DNA of 64,000 nucleotides from Bog-756 sp036513075 (lineage in GTDB: Bacteria > Actinomycetota > Acidimicrobiia > Acidimicrobiales > RAAP-2), in assembly GCA_036513075.1 (NCBI GenBank), contig DATBZS010000070.1:1-64000 (forward strand), read 5' to 3'. Under the pieces are notes generated by a model. That model had not been told where the DNA came from, did no database searches, and saw nothing but the letters and a program-made list of their open reading frames with translations. Of the stretch, positions 28,839-37,780 are shown piece by piece. Position 1 is the first letter of the stretch. Each line of letters opens with the position of its first letter. A program made the position numbers and the translations under genes.

Positions 28839-29422
28839 CTGCCGCCGAAGTGGGGTCGGAGGGCGCACCACAGGAGCAGCAACCCCGGCCGCTCGGGAAG
28901 GTGCTGGTGATCTGGGCCGCAGTGCTCGTCGTCGTGCTCGGGGCCCTGATCGTGGTGGTCTCGGCCCGGTTGTTCCTGTGGCCCCCGACCGATGGCCCGG
29001 CCAAGGTCGACGCCATCCTGGCCCTCGGTGGCGACCCCGGGCAGCTTCGGGCCGAACGGGCGGTGGCCCTGGCCGAGGCCGGATACGCACCGGTGGTGAT
29101 GGTGTCACTCGGCGGATACCCCCCGGCCCCGTGCCCCTCGGCCGAGGCGAGGGTGCGGGTCATCTGCTTCCGGGCCAACCCGCTCGATACCCGGGGCGAG
29201 GTGGAGTACGCCACCCGGATGGCCAAGGCGAACCACTGGACGTCGATGCTGATGGTGCCCGAGCGCAGCCAGGCCACCCGGGCCCGCCTCTTGTTCCGGC
29301 GCTGCAGCGACATGCACCTGGTGGTGGTCCCCGTCAGCGCTCACGGCGTCGCTCTGCTCGAGAACCTCGCCTACGAGTGGGCTGCACTGACCAAGGCGCT
29401 ATTCGTCAACACCACATGCTGA
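28835..29422 (+). CDS. DUF218 / YdcF-ElyC-SanA family membrane-anchored protein
   Basis: About 195 residues from GTG 28835 (the frame is open back to 28631). A membrane anchor spans roughly residues 24-47 (LVIWAAVLVVVLGALIVVVSAR). The extracytoplasmic domain starts VDAILALGGDPGQLRAERAVALAEAG and includes LDTRGEVEYATRMA and VPERSQATRARLLF, the DUF218 pattern. Family members such as ElyC and SanA act in envelope and peptidoglycan-lipid homeostasis, but the biochemical role is unsettled. It converges with the gene at 29457. Confidence 0.8.
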   Translation: MTAAEVGSEGAPQEQQPRPLGKVLVIWAAVLVVVLGALIVVVSARLFLWPPTDGPAKVDAILALGGDPGQLRAERAVALAEAGYAPVVMVSLGGYPPAPCPSAEARVRVICFRANPLDTRGEVEYATRMAKANHWTSMLMVPERSQATRARLLFRRCSDMHLVVVPVSAHGVALLENLAYEWAALTKALFVNTTC

Positions 29423-29456
29423 CGCTGCGGCCGGCCTCCGTTCGAGGTGCGGAGCC

Positions 29457-30266
29457 TCAGAGGAACCGTCGGTAGAACTCCGGATCGGTCCGCATGGCGT
29501 CGTAGATCTCCTCGCCGAGGCGCTGACTGGCCTCCATCTCGCGATTCTCCCAGGACTGGATCCGGTAGGAGTCGACCTTGCGGATGAGCGTACCCACCAC
29601 AGGGGCATTCTCGCCGCGCGTCCACCGGTCGGGCCCTCCCGCTCCGATACTCCGGGCCACCGCCTTCCGGAATCCCGCACCGTGGTGGTACAGGAAGCCT
29701 CCGTAGATTGCGAACCACAGGGGATGGAGATCGACCCGGTTCGACCGGAGCAGTGGCGTCCAGTCAAGCTTCCTCCGTTCAAGCGTCCGCAGGAGGTTTC
29801 CACCCGAGTCACTGACTGATTCGCCCCACGAGGACGTCCAGCTGTGACCCATCGACCAGTCGCCTCGCAGGTCGTCCCAGTCCCGTACACGGATGGCGCA
29901 GAACGAGGGGTGCGGCTGGCAGTCCTCGCCGTTCTCGTCGCGCCTGACCGCGACCAGAACGGTCTCGTCGAGCGCTGCACGAACCGTGGGGATGGGGTCG
30001 GCAATGGGGAACGCGTCGCCATCGAGGAAGAAGATCAGGTCATCCGGCGCCGCCTCGGACACGATCTCGGCACCCAGGAGATTGAGCTTGCCCGCGTGTC
30101 TCCCGATCGCGGGCACGACCCGGTCGAATTTGGCGGCGTGGTCGCCGGGGACGTCTTGGAGATTGGCGACCACACGGTACGGCTCGTGGATGTGGCGCTT
30201 CAGGTAGGCGAGTTGCACGTCGATCCATTTGGCCGACTTGTGGTGCACGGTGGCGATGTGGATCAC
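29457..30266 (-). CDS. Glycosyltransferase-like protein, family uncertain
   Basis: 269 residues. MIHIATVHHKSAKWIDVQLAYLKRHI resembles the first Rossmann strand and helix of GT-A enzymes, and DDLIFFLDGDAFPI contains a DxD-type motif for metal and nucleotide-sugar binding. SFCAIRVRDW and WTSSWGESVSDSGGNLL follow. No membrane segment. I do not recognise a numbered GT family. It lies at the left edge of the glycan locus and probably adds or modifies a sugar there. Confidence 0.65.
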   Translation of the reverse strand: MIHIATVHHKSAKWIDVQLAYLKRHIHEPYRVVANLQDVPGDHAAKFDRVVPAIGRHAGKLNLLGAEIVSEAAPDDLIFFLDGDAFPIADPIPTVRAALDETVLVAVRRDENGEDCQPHPSFCAIRVRDWDDLRGDWSMGHSWTSSWGESVSDSGGNLLRTLERRKLDWTPLLRSNRVDLHPLWFAIYGGFLYHHGAGFRKAVARSIGAGGPDRWTRGENAPVVGTLIRKVDSYRIQSWENREMEASQRLGEEIYDAMRTDPEFYRRFL

Positions 30267-30741
30267 GGGGAGAAGTGTAGGGCCTGCCCTTCCCAGCAGG
30301 GGCGGTCCGGTCAGCCCGGGTCCGCCGTCTCATTGGCGGTCCGGGTCGATGGCATCGAACCAGCTCGACCGCAGTGACCAGAGTGGACGAAGCCGGTGAT
30401 CGGACCCGCGCCCACGCGACTCCCAATTGATGGGTACGTACTCGAACGAGGTTGCGATGCCGCGCTCACCGTATGCCGAGGATCCAGAGGAAGCAGGTCG
30501 AACTGCCCGGGTGTCCTGTCCACCGGGCGACTTGGAGGACTGCTCGCCGGACTGGCTCAACTGGTCGGCCTGCCATAGACCGGGCACGGGACCGGCGACA
30601 CCCCGACCCGCCGCCGTACCAGCAACGCGCGGGACGTCCGGTTGCGCGCCCGCCTGGAGCACGAGCACGGATCTCTGGGGCACCTCGAGGAGGGTGGCCT
30701 CGGCGCGGCCGATCGCCCGCCTGGGTGAGGTGGCGCCGGGT
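30267..30741. other. 475-base region without a supported gene
   Basis: This lies upstream of the GT-like gene (leftward) and downstream of the LuxR-type gene. Open frames on both strands here are Pro/Arg/Ser-rich with no family resemblance and read through into the LuxR gene, so I treat them as shadows. It presumably contains the promoter for the gene ending at 29457. No clear terminator or repeat is seen. Confidence 0.4.
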
Positions 30742-32058
30742 TCAGGCGCTCGCCGAGGCGGAGTGGGACTCGAGATCACGGCTGTTGGCGATGGCAACCG
30801 CCGCCAGCTGCGAACGGACCTCCAGCTTGCGGAGTACCGATCGGATGTGGGATCGCACGGTCGTCAGCGAAACCACCAGCTCCTCGGCGATGTCATGCGC
30901 CGCCCAACCCTCGGTCAGGTAGAAGAGGACGCGTCGCTCACCTGCGGTGAGCCCGAGGAGGGACCGGAACGGACCGGAGAAGGCGAGCTCGGCCACCTGG
31001 CGCGCATCCTGGAGGCTCATGCCGTTGAGGGACCGCAGGGCCTCGGAAAGGCTGTCCAGGTTGAACAGGGCGAACGCCCCCTGAACCACACACGATGCGA
31101 TGGCCCCGGCCCCGGCCCCGGCGCTGACGGCCAGCACCGGGATCCCCTTGTCCACGTAGGCAGTGGTCAATCGGGCGGGCAAGCCCCACGCTCCGGTCTC
31201 CCAGTTGGGGGATCGCCCCACCCAGGAGCCGTCGAGCACCAGCACGACCAGGTCCACCTCGGTGCCGTCGACGGTCGTGACCAGTGGGTCGTCAGGAGAG
31301 ACGGTTGCCGTCGCCGTGTGGCAACCCAGGCGCTGCACGAACGTGACCGACCCCGAGAGGGCGAAGCCCGGAGCTCGGCCGGCGGTGGCCATCGGGTCGA
31401 CCACCAGAACGGTCAAGTTCCCTGTCGACGGCGAGTTGCCCGAGGGCCCGGTCACCTTCGTCTCCAGGTCGGTTGGGCGCATGCCCGACGTGCCCACGGC
31501 CCGCGGGGCGCCGTAGCGGACGATGGTCCGCCGGTGGAGCGGTTGGAACGACGGACCGGATCCAGACGGGGATGAGTGGCCGGTCACCCATTCGTCGACC
31601 GAGATGGCCGCGGTCAGTTCACGGAACCCGCCCGATGCATCGACGGCCAGCACCGACCGGCCCGACCGGGCGGCGCCGAACGAGCGACGCGAAACGTCGT
31701 CAGGGTCGACGGGGCTGATCCCGTCTACCGGGCCGGCCATGCCCACCGCGGGGGCAGGGCCTCCTTCGGAGTGGTGGAGGGCGGGGCCGACGGCTCGGGC
31801 GATCCGGTCTCCCAGGACCAGCAACGGCACCGCACTGGCCACCGAGCCGAACTCCACCGCCACCATCGAGGTAGCCACCGGACAGACCCGGTCATCGCCC
31901 CGCACGGCCTTGGACACCTGGTCGAGTAGGCGAGCAGCCGGCAGTGGATCCATGTCGGGACCGCTGTCCGAGTGCGTCCGGACATCCACCCACGCCACTG
32001 CACTGCACCCGGGGCGCTTCCCCTCGCCGCTCACCAGACGCTCGTTGTCGCTCCCCAT
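30742..32058 (-). CDS. LuxR-type regulator with degenerate GGDEF and receiver-like regions
   Basis: 438 residues. A C-terminal LuxR HTH (about 369-425, LTAGERRVLFYLTEGW, then SLTTVRSHIRSVLRKLEV) is intact. Residues 18-110 follow a GGDEF layout (WVDVRTHSDSG, LLDQVSKAVRGDDRVCPV, VAVEFG, LGDRIARAV) but the catalytic signature is replaced by TSMVAVEFG near 63-71. Residues 215-335 look like a receiver (LTVLVVDP, VVLVLDGS with D276, IPVLAVSAG), but the usual acidic pair after strand 1 and the conserved Lys are not evident. It probably senses something other than phosphorylation. It may control the adjacent glycan locus; that is inference from position. Confidence 0.8.
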   Translation of the reverse strand: MGSDNERLVSGEGKRPGCSAVAWVDVRTHSDSGPDMDPLPAARLLDQVSKAVRGDDRVCPVATSMVAVEFGSVASAVPLLVLGDRIARAVGPALHHSEGGPAPAVGMAGPVDGISPVDPDDVSRRSFGAARSGRSVLAVDASGGFRELTAAISVDEWVTGHSSPSGSGPSFQPLHRRTIVRYGAPRAVGTSGMRPTDLETKVTGPSGNSPSTGNLTVLVVDPMATAGRAPGFALSGSVTFVQRLGCHTATATVSPDDPLVTTVDGTEVDLVVLVLDGSWVGRSPNWETGAWGLPARLTTAYVDKGIPVLAVSAGAGAGAIASCVVQGAFALFNLDSLSEALRSLNGMSLQDARQVAELAFSGPFRSLLGLTAGERRVLFYLTEGWAAHDIAEELVVSLTTVRSHIRSVLRKLEVRSQLAAVAIANSRDLESHSASASA

Positions 32059-32223
32059 ACTTCCCCCGCTCGCGGATGCGACGATCCCCCGTCGCGCCTT
32101 GTCTGACCTCGTGCCGGGTGCCCCGGTGACGGGGCACCACCTCGATCGTCCACGGTGCTCAATGCTACCCCTCGGGGGGAGTTTGCCCGCACTGGAGCGG
32201 ACCGGCGCGGGTGGAGCCTCAGG

Positions 32224-32961
32224 TCACGATGGACTGGCATCCGTGGCGTCCGTCATATCCGTGGCGCCTGTGGCATCCGCAGTTCTTGTGCCGTCCGAAC
32301 CGGCCGGCTGCCCGGCATCGTCTTGGCGGGAGCCGAACGCCAGGTGGAGCAAACCGTCGACCATCAGTACCGTCCCCACCCCGACGATCACGCCACCCAG
32401 TGAGTCGGTCGGGAAGTGCCACCGCAGGGCGATCACGGAGATGCACTCGAGGCCGATCACGAAGGTACCGACGATCACCACGGCCGGACGAATGCGTCGG
32501 GGGACGGCCAGAGCCCAGGCGGTGACCACCGAGGCCACGATGGTCGTCGTTCCTGACGGAAAGCTCAGTACCTGGGCATACCGGCGGCCGATGACGGGTT
32601 TGAGCAGCAATTCGACGAGCAGGATGGCCAGAGTCGGTGCGATCAGGCAGGCCAGTGCCCGTAGTCGGTCCCGGGCATACACGACAAGAGCGGCCAGGAT
32701 CGACCCCGCCAGAATGAACGCCCACGAGCGCAGGTCGGTCATGTGCTGGAAGAAGGAATTGCCGAACGCCGAGTGGATCCACGAGAAGCCCCAGTTATCG
32801 AGGAAGTTCGGGCCCGGGTGCCAGCGGAAGATCAGGGCGACGACAACGACGACGACAACCAGGGCGCCGCCGGCGATGGTCGTCGTGCGCCAATCGTCAC
32901 GCATTTCCTCGTCCGCGGGCTCCGTCCCGTCGGGACGCTCGATGTCGGCGCGGGCCGTCAT
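32224..32961 (-). CDS. PAP2-family membrane phosphatase
   Basis: 245 residues with about six membrane segments. The motif-1 lysine region is LKPVIGRRYAQ, motif 2 is SFPSGTTT where the family usually has PSGH, and motif 3 is ALRWHFPTDSLGG with the conserved Arg, His and Asp. PAP2 enzymes dephosphorylate lipid phosphates such as undecaprenyl or phosphatidyl phosphates; here recycling of the carrier lipid of the glycan pathway is a reasonable guess. The low-complexity tail (DATGATDMTDATD) is unusual. Its ATG overlaps the stop of the epimerase. Confidence 0.82.
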   Translation of the reverse strand: MTARADIERPDGTEPADEEMRDDWRTTTIAGGALVVVVVVVALIFRWHPGPNFLDNWGFSWIHSAFGNSFFQHMTDLRSWAFILAGSILAALVVYARDRLRALACLIAPTLAILLVELLLKPVIGRRYAQVLSFPSGTTTIVASVVTAWALAVPRRIRPAVVIVGTFVIGLECISVIALRWHFPTDSLGGVIVGVGTVLMVDGLLHLAFGSRQDDAGQPAGSDGTRTADATGATDMTDATDASPS

Positions 32962-33890
32962 CGCTGCTCGAACCAGTCGATGGTGGCGGCCAGCCCGTCG
33001 TTGAGGGGGACGGGTTCGACGTCGGGGAACAGGCCGCGCAGGTTGGTCTGGTCGGCCTGCGAGTCACGCACGTCGCCGGCCCGCGGCTCAGTATGGCAGC
33101 GCTCGAGGGGACGGCCGAGCAGTGTCTCGATCTCGGCGATGACGTCGAGGAGGGAGTACCGGGTGCCGAAGGCGAGGTTTACGGGTCGGGGGTCGGTCAC
33201 CTGGCGCACGACGGCGTCGGCCAGCACGGCGCACACCGTGCCCACGTAGGTGAAGTCCCGCGTCTGGCGGCCGTCGCCGTGCACCGGCAGTGGCTCGCCC
33301 CGCAGCGCGGCGGCCAGGAAGGCCGGCACCACGGCGGCGTAGGCGTGGTCGGGTGCCTGAAGGGGGCCGAACACGTTGAAAAACCGGAAGGCCAGCGTGG
33401 GGAGGCCGAATGAGTGGGCGTAGGCCACCGCATACGACTCGGTGGCCAACTTGGAGACCGCGTAGGGGCTGACCGGCATGGGGGCGAGGTCCTCGCTCTT
33501 CGGGAGGACGGGGTTAGCCCCGTAGACCGACGAGGACGAGGCCACGACGACCAGTGGACCGCCGTGGTGGCGGGCCGCCTCGAGGATCCGCAGGGTGCCG
33601 GTGGCATTGGTCTCATGGGTTGCCACCGGATCGGTGAGCGAGCGGGGGACCGACGGGCGGGCTCCCAGGTGGACGATGGCCCCGGTGCCGGGCACCACTT
33701 CGTCGAGCAGGTCGGTGTCCAGAAGCGAACCTTCGACCAGCTCGACCCCGGCGACGCCGACCAGATTGGCCTTGCTGCCGGTCGAGAGGTCGTCGAGAGC
33801 GACCACCTGGTCGACCCCGGCGGTCTCGGCCAGCGTTCGGCACAGGTTGGCCCCGATGAATCCGGCTCCCCCGGTGACGATTACCTTCAC
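32958..33890 (-). CDS. NAD-dependent UDP-sugar 4-epimerase (WbpP/GalE-type)
   Basis: 310 residues from GTG 33890, chosen because VKVIVTGGAGFIGANLCRTL is the extended-SDR N-terminus. An upstream in-frame start at 33959 would overlap the dehydrogenase gene. Catalytic SSSSVYG and YAVSKLATE (Tyr/Lys) are present, as is RFFNVFGP. It most likely interconverts C4 epimers of UDP-hexoses, UDP-HexNAc or UDP-uronic acids. It sits between the UDP-HexNAc dehydrogenase and PAP2 genes in a tight leftward operon. Confidence 0.9.
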   Translation of the reverse strand: MKVIVTGGAGFIGANLCRTLAETAGVDQVVALDDLSTGSKANLVGVAGVELVEGSLLDTDLLDEVVPGTGAIVHLGARPSVPRSLTDPVATHETNATGTLRILEAARHHGGPLVVVASSSSVYGANPVLPKSEDLAPMPVSPYAVSKLATESYAVAYAHSFGLPTLAFRFFNVFGPLQAPDHAYAAVVPAFLAAALRGEPLPVHGDGRQTRDFTYVGTVCAVLADAVVRQVTDPRPVNLAFGTRYSLLDVIAEIETLLGRPLERCHTEPRAGDVRDSQADQTNLRGLFPDVEPVPLNDGLAATIDWFEQR

Positions 33891-33897
33891 ACCGGCA

Positions 33898-35163
33898 TCA
33901 GAGCCGCTCGACCGCAGGCCCGTCCAGTCGGTTTCGGGTGTCGAGAACGTAGCGGGCATACTTCTCGATCAGGTCGTAGTCGAAGGCGTCGTGGTCGGTG
34001 ACCAGGACGACGGCATCGGCGGCCGTCAGCTCGTCGGCGGTGACTTCCACCAGGGGGAAGGCGAGCGTGTCGCCCACCAGGTGCGGGTCGGCGACCACCA
34101 GGTCGGCCCCAAGGGCCACGAGCGACCGGGCGATCACCGTACCGGGTGCCTCACGGGCGTCGCCGGTGTTGCGCTTGTAGGCCAAGCCCAGGATCAGGAC
34201 ACGGGAGCCGTTGACCGACCGACCCATCCGGTTCAGCGCCAGCATCAGGCGGCGGACCACGTAGTCGGGCATGTGCTCATTGACGTCGTTGGCCAGCTCC
34301 ACGAATCGGAAGGGCTGGCCCAGGCTGCGCCGAACCTTCCACGACAGGTAGCTCGGGTCGATGGGCAGGCAGTGTCCGCCTACGCCGGGACCCGGGGTGA
34401 ATCGCAGGTAACCGAACGGCTTGGTGGAGGCGGCGTCGATGGCCTCCCAGACGTCGATCTCCAGATCGGAGGCGAACATGGCCAGCTCGTTGACCAGCGC
34501 GATGTTCACGTGTCGGAACGTGTTCTCGAGCAGCTTCGTCAGCTCGGCCTCCCGGGTTCCGGACACCGCCACCGTCTGCTCGACGAGCCGGCCGTAGAAC
34601 TGCTCGACCACCTCGAGCGAGCCGGCATCGATGCCGGAAACGACCTTCGGCGTGTTCTCGAGTCGCCAGGTGGTGTTGCCAGGGTCGATTCGCTCCGGGC
34701 TGTAGCCGGCGTGGAAGTCCTGCCCCGCTTTGAGCCCCGAACCGGACTCCAGGATGGGCACCACCAGCTCCTCGGTCGTTCCCGGATAGCTGGTGGACTC
34801 GAGGATGACGGTGGCCCCGGGACGCAGGTAGGCGGCCAGGGTGTGCGACGCCTCCTCGACATACGCGAGGTTGGGGTTCCCGTCCTCGAGAGGGGTGGGG
34901 ACATCGATCACGGCCAAGTCGAAGCTGTCCATATGGGCGCTCTCGTCGGTCGGAAGGTAGCGCCCGGTGGCCAGAGCGGTTGCGAGGCGCTCGTCGCTGA
35001 TGTCCTCGACATACGAGTCGCCGTCGGCCAGGCGCTTGACCCGGTTGACATCGAGGTCGAAGCCGACCACGTCGTAGCCAACCTCGACAGCCCGCAAGGC
35101 GAGGGGTAGTCCGACATAGCCCTGGCCCACGACAACCAGCTTGGCGACGGACCTCTCGCTCAT
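33898..35163 (-). CDS. UDP-sugar 6-dehydrogenase (UDP-HexNAc dehydrogenase, WbpA-like)
   Basis: 421 residues. KLVVVGQGYVGLPLALRAVEVGYDVVGFDLD is the N-terminal NAD site. AGYSPERIDPGN is the substrate helix, KLLENTFRHVNIALVNE follows, and the catalytic Cys lies in GPGVGGHCLPIDP. The sequence around PKVVSGID and PSYLSWKVR is closer to UDP-GlcNAc/UDP-ManNAc dehydrogenases than to UDP-glucose dehydrogenase. The product would be a UDP-HexNAc-uronic acid. Together with the epimerase it provides acidic sugar donors for the polymer. Confidence 0.9.
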   Translation of the reverse strand: MSERSVAKLVVVGQGYVGLPLALRAVEVGYDVVGFDLDVNRVKRLADGDSYVEDISDERLATALATGRYLPTDESAHMDSFDLAVIDVPTPLEDGNPNLAYVEEASHTLAAYLRPGATVILESTSYPGTTEELVVPILESGSGLKAGQDFHAGYSPERIDPGNTTWRLENTPKVVSGIDAGSLEVVEQFYGRLVEQTVAVSGTREAELTKLLENTFRHVNIALVNELAMFASDLEIDVWEAIDAASTKPFGYLRFTPGPGVGGHCLPIDPSYLSWKVRRSLGQPFRFVELANDVNEHMPDYVVRRLMLALNRMGRSVNGSRVLILGLAYKRNTGDAREAPGTVIARSLVALGADLVVADPHLVGDTLAFPLVEVTADELTAADAVVLVTDHDAFDYDLIEKYARYVLDTRNRLDGPAVERL

Positions 35164-35215
35164 CGGCTCGGGCCCCGACGACCCGGCGGGTTGGATTGGT
35201 GACCGGTCCGGTCGG

Positions 35216-37267
35216 TCACGCCCGGACCTGGTCGACGTCGCTCTCGGGTCGCCCGAGATAGTTGGTGATCACACCCCGCAACTCGAGATCGGCCTCAGCC
35301 TCGGCGAGCTCGGGCCACTCGAACGTGTCGCCGGACGTCTCGCAGGTGTCGAGGGCCGGTACCATGCCCGGAACGACGACCACTGCGTCTTTCGCCAGGC
35401 CGGCGGTGAAGAGCAGGCTGCGGACAGTGTCCTTGTCCCGGCGGACAATGGCCAGTTCCAGCTCCTCGAGCTCGGCGGCGAACACCTCGGCCGGCGCCCG
35501 GATCGGCACCAGGCGGTTGATGTAGGGATGGCCGGTGCCGAGGATCTCCTCGTCAGGCGTGCTGAGGACCTCGTTCAGCTTCTCGCCGGGGCGCATGCCG
35601 GTGATCTCGATGGGGATGTCGATGCCGACCTGGCAGCCCGACAGCCGGATCATCCGCTCGGCCAGGTCGATGATCTTGACCGGGACGCCCATCTCCAACA
35701 TGAAGATCTCCCCACCGTGGGAGAGTACGGACGCCTGGAGCACCAGCTGGACGGCCTCCTCGACACTCATGAAGAAGCGGGTCATCCTCGGGTCGGTGAC
35801 AGTAACGGGCCCACCCTGGGAGATCTGGCGGGCGAAGGTCGGGATGACGCTGCCCCGGCTTCCGAGCACGTTGCCGAATCGGACCGTGCTGTAGGCGGCA
35901 CCTTTGGGCGCGTGGGCCAGAACGGTCTGCTCGGCCACGCGCTTGGAGGCCCCCATCACGCTGGATGGATGCACGGCCTTGTCGGTCGAGATCTGCACGA
36001 ACCGGCTGGTGCCCACGACCGCGCAGGCGTCGACCACGTTGAGCGTCCCGAGCACGTTTGTCTTGGCTGCCTCCAGGGGGTGCTGCTCCAGAACCGGGAC
36101 GTGCTTGTGGGCGGCGGCGTGGAAGACAACTGCGGGGCGGTAGTGCTCGAACGTCTCGAACACGGCCTCGCGGTCGAAGATGTCGACCAGTGCCTGCTCG
36201 GACGGGCCGTTGATGGTGGCGGCCGTGTCGTGAAGGTGCGTCTCGTCGTGGTCGAGGAGAACCAATTGGGCGGGCCCGAGGCTCGCCAACTGGCGGCAGA
36301 TTTCCGAGCCGATGGAGCCGCCTGCACCGGTGACCAGTACCCGCTGACCCTCAATGGAGCGCCGGACGGACTCAAGATCCGTCGCCACCGGTGTCCGGCC
36401 GAGGAGGTCCTCGATCCGGGGCTCACGGGCCTGACGCAAGGCGGCGACATGGTTGGGCTCGTTGAGCATGTCCTTGACACCGGGCAGCATCTTCATCGAC
36501 ACTCCGGCCTGCTCCGATGCCCGCAGCGCCCGGTCGACCAGCTCGGGCGGGGGCGACGGGATGGCCAGCAGTACCTGCTGGATCGTGTAGCGACTGGCCG
36601 CCTTCGGGATCTCGCTGATATCGCCGACCACGGGCACGCCGAGGAGGGACAGGCCGTGGGCCCGTTGGTCGTCGTCGAACACGGCGACCGGCACCAGACC
36701 GGCGCCCGGGCTGCGCAGCATCTCGCGGATGGCGGCGGCGCCGGCGTCGCGACTACCGATCACCGCCACCCGGAGGCCGAGTCGCTTGGAGCCCCGCTGC
36801 CAGGCGAACAGTCGCGAGTGGAACCGGATGATGCCCATGCCGGCCGCGGTGAACATACAGCCGACCACCACGACGAACGGCGGGACGAGCTCGATGTGGA
36901 TGGTGTTGCCGGCGGGCCAGAAGGCGATGAGGACGCAGAGGGTGGTGGCGACCGAAAGGAGCAGCTGCCTGGCCTCGTCGGCTCCGGCGTGCCGCCACAT
37001 TCGCCCATAGAGCCCGAACATCTTGTTGGAGATGACGGTGACGACGACGGCTACCGCCAGGAACCCGGTAAAATGGAGCCAGTAACCGCTTGGCGCCCGG
37101 TCCCGGAAGTAGGTGACCTCGGCGAGTCCATACCCGATGACCACGGACACGGCATCGAGGAAGACGAAAAGGAGCGCGGCACGTATCCGGCTGGCGGCGA
37201 CGGCTACGCGGCGAATGTCGGTCCGCGACACGTCCACTTCTTCGACTTGCCCCGGATACGAATTCAT
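35216..37267 (-). CDS. Membrane-anchored nucleotide-sugar 4,6-dehydratase (CapD/PglF-like)
   Basis: 683 residues from ATG 37267, preceded by AAGGAC; a further in-frame ATG lies at 37303. Four N-terminal membrane segments are followed by a CoA-binding-like Rossmann domain (LRVAVIGSRDAG) and the catalytic SDR domain (LVTGAGGSIGSEICRQ near residue 311, then STDKAV and MGASKRVAE). This is the PglF/FlaA1 architecture. These enzymes make UDP-4-keto-6-deoxy-HexNAc, the precursor of bacillosamine- and quinovosamine-type sugars. An aminotransferase and acetyltransferase that could use this product lie at 58.7-61.4 kb. Confidence 0.92.
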   Translation of the reverse strand: MNSYPGQVEEVDVSRTDIRRVAVAASRIRAALLFVFLDAVSVVIGYGLAEVTYFRDRAPSGYWLHFTGFLAVAVVVTVISNKMFGLYGRMWRHAGADEARQLLLSVATTLCVLIAFWPAGNTIHIELVPPFVVVVGCMFTAAGMGIIRFHSRLFAWQRGSKRLGLRVAVIGSRDAGAAAIREMLRSPGAGLVPVAVFDDDQRAHGLSLLGVPVVGDISEIPKAASRYTIQQVLLAIPSPPPELVDRALRASEQAGVSMKMLPGVKDMLNEPNHVAALRQAREPRIEDLLGRTPVATDLESVRRSIEGQRVLVTGAGGSIGSEICRQLASLGPAQLVLLDHDETHLHDTAATINGPSEQALVDIFDREAVFETFEHYRPAVVFHAAAHKHVPVLEQHPLEAAKTNVLGTLNVVDACAVVGTSRFVQISTDKAVHPSSVMGASKRVAEQTVLAHAPKGAAYSTVRFGNVLGSRGSVIPTFARQISQGGPVTVTDPRMTRFFMSVEEAVQLVLQASVLSHGGEIFMLEMGVPVKIIDLAERMIRLSGCQVGIDIPIEITGMRPGEKLNEVLSTPDEEILGTGHPYINRLVPIRAPAEVFAAELEELELAIVRRDKDTVRSLLFTAGLAKDAVVVVPGMVPALDTCETSGDTFEWPELAEAEADLELRGVITNYLGRPESDVDQVRA

Positions 37268-37780
37268 GTGTCCTTCTGACGCTGGTGATGCATGCGCACC
37301 CATTCGGACGCCCCCCTGATAAACAGCCCCCAGGCGAGGACCCCGGCCATCGGCCGGACGGTCCCTCGCAGACGAATATGTCCCTCACCTCGGAGTGCCC
37401 CCGCACTCTTCGGCCCTGCCCATCCTTGTCTGAATCAGTGCCCTGTGTCGTCGCACAAAGACTACCGCGCAACTCATGGTTCGGCATCCTCAATTTTTGG
37501 GATCACCGGGCAGAGCGCCGAGGCACGCTATGCAATCCGGAGTAGCATGCCCGGCGGTCCACGTGACGGGGGTAGGAAGCACCGGTCCCAGGGCCGACGG
37601 GGACCGGCCGACCCCGGTTGCTAGAGTCGCTCCGACCCAGGTTGCCGAGCTCGTAATGACTCGGTGTGGCGACCGGATTTCCCGAGAAACCCCTGGCAGA
37701 ATCGGTAAGGCCGTGTAGTACGATCGGTCGGCTGTATCTCGGATGATTTCTTCAGGCGAAACCACGGACGGGACAGGGGC
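37268..37780. other. 513-base divergent promoter region of the glycan locus
   Basis: No gene is seen. It separates the leftward nucleotide-sugar genes from the rightward Wzz-like gene and should hold promoters for both. TACGAT at 37719-37724 could be a rightward -10, but the matching -35 (around GGCAGA) is poor. The low-GC stretch near 37480-37500 (TCAATTTTTGG) stands out in this GC-rich DNA. Confidence 0.45.

Noticed and set aside
30427..31575. A 382-codon plus-strand frame opposite the LuxR gene
   Set aside because: Reads through a region whose minus strand encodes a clear HTH; its own sequence is Gly/Arg/Gln-rich and unlike a protein family.
35141..37279. A 712-codon plus-strand frame opposite the CapD/PglF-like gene
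   Set aside because: No recognisable domain; the minus strand shows full membrane and SDR domains.
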